A stretch of 64,000 nucleotides of DNA, taken from positions 310,001-374,000 of the forward strand of contig JAMPIV010018776.1 in assembly GCA_024509875.1 (NCBI GenBank), read 5' to 3'. Source of the DNA: Oreohelix idahoensis. Its lineage: Eukaryota; Mollusca; Gastropoda; Stylommatophora; Oreohelicidae. Position 1 is the stretch's first letter. Each line of letters starts with the position of its first letter. Both the position numbers and the translations under genes were made by a program. The notes under the pieces are model-generated. The model did not search any database. It worked only from the letters and a program-made list of their open reading frames with translations, and had not been told where the DNA came from. Below, in pieces: positions 57,301-64,000 of this stretch.

Positions 57301-58515
57301 TATTTTGATAAAGGGGTTTTCTTTCCTCATATTTCCTGTCATTGAACTGTGAGTTTTTATGTTTATTATCATTGCGTGGCCTATCAAAATTTGGCTTAAA
57401 CTTGTTACCCTGATCTTTATTATCAAACCTATTTGAGTTTTGTGGGGCCCTATAATTATCTACATGCTTCTTTTTGGTGCCAGCTACTTCTGCCTGGGCT
57501 GTCTGATACCTCTCAGCGACATTAATTAACTCACCCAGCCTCTCTGCACCCTGTTCAATGAGAAACTTTCTCAAGTCTGGAGCCATGGACTTAATTGCTC
57601 AATAAGGATCATTTCTTTAAGATCTTGGGTTTTCCCCAGAGCAGTCCATTTCTCCAAGTAAGTCTCCAACCGTGCAGAGAACTGGTGATAAGTCTCACCC
57701 GACAGTAGCTTAGCATTTCTAAACTTTTTCCTGTAAAATTCACCATGCTTTTCGTATCTTAACAACAGAGCCAGCTTTAACATGTCATAATTGTCTTGGT
57801 CATCCCTGCTCATTTTTGAAAACACTTCATAAGCTGTTCCCCGAAGACCTTGGGATAACTTCAAGCTCCATCTTTCTTTTTCTAACCCATAAGTTGAAGC
57901 TAATACCTCATACCTACTTAGATATGATTCAATGTCATCATCTCTCTCAACAAAATAATCTAAATGAAACCCCATAGCTGAGTTGGAGGCCCCCTGACTA
58001 GCAGTCGTATCAGAGATAGAGGGGCTGTGACCATTTTCAGGAGCATGGCCTTGCAACTCCAACTCCCTTAGTCGCAACTCATGCTCCCTCTGCAACCTTT
58101 TATCTTTTGCTTCCCTTTCGGCAGCCAATCTCTTTTCTTCTGCTTCCCTTTCTAATCTTTTATCTGCTGCTTCCCTTTCGGCAGCCAATCTCTTTTCTTC
58201 TGCTTCCCTTTGCAGTCGTTTTTCTTTTGCCTCCCTTTCTAATCTTTTCTCCTCAAACTGGAGCCTCTTGATCTCAGCCTCTCTATCAGCCTCTAAGGCC
58301 CTAGCCTCCTTCTCAGATTCAATTTGTAAACGTTTAATTTCTCTCTCTCTAGCGTCTTCTAACTGCATTCTCCTCTCTTCAGCTAACCTATGATCTTCTC
58401 TAGCAATAAACTTTTCACATTCTGAGGTGACATAGTCAATCAAAACTTGACCTTCAGTATTCATCTCTTTGGCAATCTGCACAGCAGCAGAGCGAAACTT
58501 GGCCAAATCCGCCAT
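54397..58515 (-). pseudogene. Gag-pol of Gmr1-like copy 2, disrupted
   Basis: Starts at the ATG of MADLAKF (58515). The coiled coil is longer than in copy 1, with extra EREAxxKRL repeats. The SCAN-like region follows, then a 4-base deletion at about 57590 shifts the frame. The second frame (to about 55870) has a CX2CX4HX4C knuckle (YYCKWCKREGHDTKFC), the protease LYDTGLD, the integrase zinc domain, and integrase core VAVDIVG, LTDNGSQF and GQVERFNG. A deletion of about 390 bases removes the integrase C-terminus and GPY/F module. Reverse transcriptase follows (LCIDYRKLN, LPFGLKNAPSVFSR), a TAG at about 55267 splits it, and SNFMDDILIA lies beyond. RNase H is complete in outline: VVRSDGSNVGLGATL, STSEKECLALIWA, TDHSPL and NVVADFLSRH. 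It shows what copy 1 has lost. Confidence 0.9.
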
Positions 58516-58700
58516 CTGATAAATACTAAAATGTTCTAAATCAATTTCTAAACAAATACAATTTTTAATTTAATTCATCCAGGCTCTGACACTTCATCAA
58601 TTCCCAAATCTTGGGCAATGCTAATAATGGGGATTCCCTGGGTAAATATAAATGTTGTTATCGCTAAACCCCAAACCAGGACCCTAATATATGTAGTACT

Positions 58701-58734
58701 GAAAGTTCCTATCCCGGACAAGCCTACCAATTTA
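58701..58734 (-). other. Primer-binding-site-like sequence, copy 2
   Basis: Minus strand TTGGTAGGCTTGTCCGGGATA, four bases inside the 5' LTR, matching the spacing and much of the sequence in copy 1. Confidence 0.6.
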
Positions 58735-61290
58735 TGTAGCAAATGTAATTTTGCTGTGGAGGTTAAGATGTTATACCTAACAAGAAAGATAGTTGTGTCT
58801 GTGTTAACTGTGTGAGGTCAAGAACATGTAGGCCCCTGACTATAAAAGGAATGATGATGATGATGATATATTGATCAGGGAACCTAACGCTACCTCCCTA
58901 GATTTGACACAGTCCGCATTTTGATTCTAGTGGCTGGTGTATGATGTATCTAGTGTCTAGGGGTGAAATGAAGATGATGGTACATCAACACAATACACTT
59001 TAACTCACTATAATAAAATGAATAAGACAGTGGTTAAAGTTTTCTTTTAAAATTTGAATGTTTTTTCTTTTTACAATTTAATCTGCCTGTCCCGCCATCT
59101 TCTTTTGGACAGGTCTTTGATAATGAGGAAATATATTTACATATAATGTGGTAACTAAAATATGGACTCTTTGTCTTATGAATATATGTTAATATAGAGT
59201 TCCTATAGGTGTATTCACAGAATCAAACTTTACTAGTTGTTAGTGATTGTCATATGTTATGAGGAGCTGTTGTTTACATAAAGCCCCATATAATTCAATG
59301 TTATTTTGATAGGAATTATTTTCTTCGGATGAAATGTCAGAGGTCCCAGCTGATAACTTGTCACCTGGGATTCTTCGTAGGTCGAATATAAGTCAGTATA
59401 TCAATGTAGAGACAATGTCGAGCAGCACCCACACGTAAGCTCATTCAGGCTATCAGCTGACAGCTTAAACTTTATAATGGAGACTTTACACCCACTCATC
59501 AGGTTTCCTGTCACCGGATGGTAACAGGAAGTAAAAACTCTGCAATAAAAAGACACCCTGGCCTTTTCAACCAGATCACAACTTCTTATCCCTATCTATA
59601 CACGACAATATGGGGTCAGCCTCTTGTGCATTCATGTGCATCAGCCCCTAATTTATGACTCACACCCTTCTGTGACCACACCACAAGTCCCTATGGCAGA
59701 TACGCCACGGTACTTTTACATAGTTTGCTTCAATGCAATAATGTGGAGTAACCACATCTCCTTATATATGATTTTCTTCTTTTCTTTTTCTTTTCTAACT
59801 TATAAATGCTCTAGGCATGTTGAAAAGTGTTCATAGAACACAGAGGCTTCCTAACATTTCCAATACAAAATATTAATACAAAATCATAATAATATGCAAC
59901 AGTCAAATACAGTTCAATTTGAGGACTCAATAATGTTTGCTTCCGGCATGTCCTTCACTCTTCCACAGCAGTATCTAACTTTTTCAGTTTTAATCAAGCA
60001 TGTAAATACATAAAGCATTCTTACCACTAGTTCAAAGAAATATGTCACAAATAACGTTGACTGGCAAAGAATATGGCCTCAGTTTTGCTCTGCCTCGTCC
60101 AGATAGTGAATTAGTATTTAATTTTACAAGCTATCACATCCGATCTCAACGTAAGTGTTTGAATCAAAGTTTCTAGTCAAATGGCTCCGAGACCACTATG
60201 CCTTTTGCCAATATCTATTTGAGACGACCAATGAAAGAAGGCACTACTACAAATTTTTAAATTTTGTTTGAAAAAAACAAAACAATTCCAAACAAACTAT
60301 GTGCCTCTTAGTCCATTGGTCAGTCTTCGTTAGTTATGCCCAATAGAAAAAAATGTTTCGTTTTTAGTTATATTTTTCCTATCTCTACCCTTTCACTCCT
60401 ATACCTAGGAGCCGCGCTAGCGTAGTGGTTACAACACCGCTCTGGCGACCGGGTGATTCAGGATCAAACCCGGGTGACGGCATTTGAGGATTTTTCGTCG
60501 ACCGGGATTTGGACTGGATTAACTCGAGACCTGGCGAGGACATTTGAAGGAGTGTCGTCGACCAGGGACTGCGGCTCCTGAGCCGACCCAGCTCTAATGG
60601 GTACCTCCGAAAACGGCGAGTATATGCCCGAATGGCGAGGGACACTTGTCTCTGTACAAGAAAATAGGATACTCACGTAAAAATCAATGTCAGGTTAGAC
60701 ATAAAAAAAAATAATAACCTGAGATTTCGCCTCGAGTATTAGCAGGCGTACGAAAAAGACAAACAAACTCCTATACCAACTAATAGAATTTGAATTACTA
60801 CAATGCCTCTTTTTTTAAACTAGCGTCCCCACTAACGTTATGTATAACGAGCAAGAACAAGTCTGTCTGGTCAAGCGTCCGTAGACATTTAGTATTTTCT
60901 CAATAACTTGGCTAATACTTGGACTACCATATTTTTTAAAACACATTTTTGCTCAGGGGACTCTAAGCTATACTACCATATGATTTTTATGGTCAGTTTC
61001 AGTATGGTTTAGATTTTCAATTTTTGTCACTGTCAATCGTCAAATATACATTTTACACAAGTCGGCCATCTTCCCTCCCTGTCTCTAACATTTTCCTCAC
61101 TATTCAAATGAACCAACTAGTTTGAGTGACGTCAGAATACTACCGCTAGGAGGAAATAAAAGATTGTCTGTGTGTTTGCCTCTGCTGGCTTTGCCCACAG
61201 CGTGTATATTTTAAAGAGACCGCGTGCAGAACGAAGAGGGGTTTTTCAAAACTTTGGTAGTGTTTTGCGTTAATATTTAGAGGAAGTTGA
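58735..61290 (-). repeat. 5' LTR of Gmr1-like copy 2
   Basis: Reverse complement of the solo LTR at 2306-4674, ending TTTGCTACA on the minus strand. Similarity runs to about 61275, where the remaining roughly 200 bases of the LTR start are missing and Penelope-like sequence begins. A SINE is inserted at 60406-60766. Confidence 0.8.
60406..60766 (+). repeat. tRNA-headed SINE, family S2, with target duplication
   Basis: A 361-bp unit flanked by the 11-base duplication actcctatacc (60395-60405 and 60767-60777). The sequence on both sides rejoins as LTR when compared with the solo LTR. The head has GCGCTAGCGTAGTGGTTACAA (A-box region, positions 60414-60434) and GATCAAACCCGGG (60467-60479) as a B-box-like motif. 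The body differs from family S1. Internal GTCGTCGACC-type motifs recur at 60495 and 60555. Confidence 0.8.
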
Positions 61291-61309
61291 GGGGAACTGC
61301 GGTAAGACG

Positions 61310-62035
61310 TGGAGTACAATGGATGGGTTTGAAAAAAAAAATCGAAAAAAGGTGATTCGTCTTACGAGTACAAAAGACAAAGAAAGTAGTCTACGCTACG
61401 GCCACAAGGCCTTCGTCAGGAAAAGAAAGAAAGTGAAAGCTAGATAGGAGACATACGAACTTAAAGAAATATAAAAATAAAACCTATGTACGTCCCTGAA
61501 GGCGAAGCATGGCTGAAAAGGAAGTGACTTCTGCCCCCGGATGTACACAATACATACTAAGAAACTAAAAACTAAAAAACGAAACTGAACAAAAAACTAC
61601 CCAAACGTAATAAAAGTGGGGACTGGAAATAGAAGAGGACAGAATAAGTAGGAGATAAATGAATATGAAATCAAAAATCAAGACAAATTAGAAACCGTGT
61701 ATATCCATACATATTATGGAGGATGGCATAAAAATAGAAGAATAGGATAAGAGTGGAAAGAGTCAAAATAGAGCAAGATAGGAAAGGGTGACCTCAGACA
61801 AAGGTGTGGAAAGTGTTGAGACCGGCTGGTTTTAGACACCCCATGTGGTGGATAAGACGGTTCTCAAGCTGTTCTAGGCTGGCAGTGTCAGAGGAGCAGG
61901 ATCGGATCACAGTGACCTGGATGTCGATGGGACCATGGTGGTCAGGACTATTGAAGTGTGTGGCAACTGGTGTGGACTTTTGCTGAGAGATGTCATTTAA
62001 GTGCTAGCTGAATCTGTCCCCAAGTCGTTTGCCTG
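61310..62035 (-). mobile_element. Penelope-like element 3' fragment
   Basis: Holds the C-terminal end of a GIY-YIG nuclease and a 3' untranslated region. On the minus strand the region after the stop contains CCTGACGAAGGCCTTGTGGCC (complement of about 61401-61421), a GACGAAGGC-type element often present in Penelope-like repeats. Repeat B cuts the 5' side at 62035. Confidence 0.65.
61794..62035 (-). pseudogene. GIY-YIG endonuclease C-terminal fragment (Penelope-like)
   Basis: Reading starts at GKRLGDRFS, which follows the YIG motif in GIY-YIG nucleases (the YIG itself is cut away by repeat B). After one in-frame TAG it continues HLNDIS, PVATHFNSPDHHG, VTVIRS, and LEQLENRLIHHMG, with the family's conserved Arg and metal-binding Glu, and ends PAGLNTFHTFV at a TGA (61794-61796). 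In Penelope-like retroelements this nuclease is fused behind the reverse transcriptase and cuts the target. Only about 80 residues survive. The reverse transcriptase would lie beyond repeat B, outside the window. Confidence 0.75.
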
Positions 62036-64000
62036 TGTGGTGAAGTGGGATGTTATAAATATTTATAGGGGACTTAGTGTACTGACTGAGATCAGCTGTG
62101 AAGGTATCTATATCTATTAAGAGTAGTGTATTATAGATAACCTTACTTGCTACCACATATCTATATATCTCAGTCAGAATTATTCTGGAATAGTGTGATG
62201 ACTACGTTATGTGTCTAGGGTATGTGTATGATGAAGTGTAAGTCACAACAACAGACAGATAAACAATTTAATTTAATCCACTACTCTTGACAACACTGTG
62301 ACACTCACATACATATAACACTCTATGAGAATATCTTAAGGAGTCACTGATAACTTTTCAAATAACAATATGTATTCATTGTTATCATAAAGGTATATGT
62401 GTCCTGATTCAAATACAAAGGAACCAGGAATCACAATCAATTTTAATTACAAGTATATGTACAGACTTTATCAATATGAATATTGTAGTGACATATATTA
62501 TTAAAAATATCCTATGTGTGTCAGTTGTGTAGTGGTAATATGAGGTAATACTGGTTTTGTTTTGTTCAAGCTCTGTTGGTATTTGTCATCATGACTTCAA
62601 TAGTTTGTCTTTTGGGACTAGTATTGGAGATGTTCTCAGTTCCTGATATTAAGACAATTAAATTCCCCTCTGAATGTTATTTTTACAAAGTCATTTCAAG
62701 ATGAGGGGGCATAATGTTGAGCTCAGCTGGCCAAATCAGCTTATCTTGCGTGATGGCGGCAGGAAAGGACTCCTCTGCTCGAATTCTCCCCTGGGCTCTG
62801 GAGACACCTCACTGATAGCTAGATGGACCAAGGAGTATGCTGTCCGACTCTGGATTCAGCAAAGCTCTGACCAGGTGCTGCTCAGTACCATCAAGACCAC
62901 GGTCCCTGTAAACAAGAAGGATGTACCTTCTACTTCATAACTAACTTATACTCTCTTTTTTACACTGATCACAATACATCACAAACATTGAGTTCAGAGC
63001 GTTAGGCCAACTGTCAGCTTCATCTGAAATACTTTATACCAGTATTTACCTCCTTAATGGTTACCACGCCTCTGCACTTCCAGCATTATTTCTTTCTAGT
63101 CAATCATCCAGGTGTCAGTGTACTATTTGGCCATTCCATGCCGTTTTACTTCCCTCCGACACCCTCTGTTCAGGCTGGAGCATTATAGGCTTTATCTCCT
63201 GTTTGCCACTGAACTACACATATATATACAGGCATAAATTAACAATTTACATTCAATTTTCATTAAAAGATACTGAATGGTTCAAGCTTACCACAATTCA
63301 TAGAATAAACACAGATACGTTGATTAGCAATGAATTCTGGCACATTTACTGGCACAAATTCCCATCTGCTTATGTTCCAGGCTTTTATTTAGCAAAAATA
63401 TGAGCTGGCTTCAACGCACTGTTGCTTTATCAAGCTTATTTAAACAAGTGGTTTCGAACTAACGCTCCTAAGTGATTATATCAGCGAGTCTGGCCAATCG
63501 AGCCACGTTTCGACAAGTGTTTGAAAAAATGTTACCTTCCTACGTCTCCCTAACAACCAAGATAGTATTTATAGCCCGACCAATCGTGGTTAGTCTTTCA
63601 TTTGTTGCGCTCCAATCAATTTGGAGTTTACATGGTAGGCTATTTCTGTAACGTAAGGTTTTTTTCAAACACGTTATAAAAAAATTTTATGAGCAGAAAT
63701 GATTCCATGTTGTCAGGCATCCCCACTATTTTATTTTGGTTATAATTTATTAATTCCTGGACTATTTGCGTAACGTTTTACATATTCTTTGTCAGCAAGC
63801 CCTAAGGAACCCAAATATCCAAATTTAAAAGAGCTACGTGGCTGCGTTCAAAATATGCAATTTCTTTATCCTCCTGTTTCGAAGATGTGCTGTCTGGGTA
63901 CTGTAATGTTTTCAAACGTAAACCCATCTATTGTTATCTTTCCTAATAAGCGTTTTTTTGTGATTTTAAAACCTAACTCTGGGAAGGGTAGTGAATTTAT
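62036..64000 (-). repeat. LTR-like repeat B, copy 2
   Basis: Reverse complement of 7250-8834, running off the window end. On the minus strand it ends CCCACTTCACCACA at 62036, exactly as copy 1 ends at 8834. It lies inside a Penelope-like coding region, so it is an insertion. A segment of about 390 bases (62910-63297, starting TGTAAACAAG and ending AGCTTACC) is absent from copy 1. The open frame 62674-62940 is the counterpart of the minus-strand frame at 7938-8186. Confidence 0.6.

Larger units (their letters stand above)
54280..61290 (-). mobile_element. Gmr1-like Ty3/Gypsy LTR retrotransposon, copy 2
   Basis: Minus-strand element with a nearly complete 5' LTR (58735-61290), a full internal region and only the first 47 bases of the 3' LTR (54280-54326). 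Its order is gag, protease, integrase, reverse transcriptase, RNase H. Its LTR family is that of the solo LTR at 2306-4674 and differs from copy 1, so the two elements belong to related but distinct families. The 5' LTR lacks roughly its first 200 bases and carries a SINE. Frameshifts, a deletion and a stop show it is old and inactive. Confidence 0.85.

Noticed and set aside
60406..60490. tRNA gene
   Set aside because: It is the head of a 361-bp unit with target duplications, so it is a SINE.
62910..63297. Intron retained in one copy of repeat B and removed in the other
   Set aside because: The GT-like left edge has no matching AG at the right junction, so an insertion or deletion is more likely.

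Overview
The window is animal nuclear DNA with no recognisable host gene. Everything with coding potential belongs to transposable elements: two LTR retrotransposons with very long LTRs, at least seven LINE copies or fragments, a hAT-like transposon, a Tc1-like transposon, a Penelope-like fragment, several tRNA-headed SINEs, and many microsatellites and minisatellites. The mix (gag-pol elements with spumavirus-free Ty3/Gypsy proteins, RTE-like and Jockey/CR1-like LINEs, Tc1, tRNA-SINEs, long (TA)n tracts, AT-rich background) fits an invertebrate metazoan, most likely a lophotrochozoan such as a mollusc; the phylum is an inference and no species is claimed.

Layout. 1-5870: an unclassified diverged repeat ('C', second copy at about 22560-25190), split by a solo LTR (2306-4674). 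5870-9500: unclassified DNA, SINE pieces, and an LTR-like repeat 'B' (second, inverted copy at 62036-64000). 9500-18750: satellite arrays, a SINE, LINE 3' fragments and an inverted pair of repeat 'D'. 18757-21221: hAT-like transposon with one frameshift. 21222-25870: D and C repeats. 25870-38034: an APE-type LINE split by a complete 8.84-kb LTR retrotransposon (27353-36196, minus strand) flanked by the 5-bp duplication ccaac. 38040-44440: Tc1 element, a non-autonomous hAT-like element, minisatellite and SINEs. 44440-48130: a decayed Jockey/CR1-like LINE and a minus-strand LINE fragment. 50787-54279: LINE fragments separated by (TA)n tracts. 54280-61290: the second LTR retrotransposon (minus strand), with a SINE in its 5' LTR. 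61310-62035: Penelope-like GIY-YIG fragment. 62036-64000: repeat B.

The most notable biology is in the two LTR retrotransposons. Their proteins are clearly Ty3/Gypsy, but the order is gag - protease - integrase - reverse transcriptase (- RNase H), with integrase before reverse transcriptase. That order is the hallmark of the Gmr1 lineage and resembles Ty1/copia. Their Gag also carries a SCAN-like capsid region, as expected for the lineage from which the vertebrate SCAN domain is thought to derive. The first copy has nearly identical LTRs, so it inserted recently, yet it lacks RNase H and has an in-frame stop just before the reverse transcriptase core; it therefore either decayed very quickly or was moved with help from an intact relative. 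The second copy is older, with frameshifts, a deletion in the integrase C-terminus and one nonsense codon, but it keeps RNase H; the two copies thus complement each other for describing the family.
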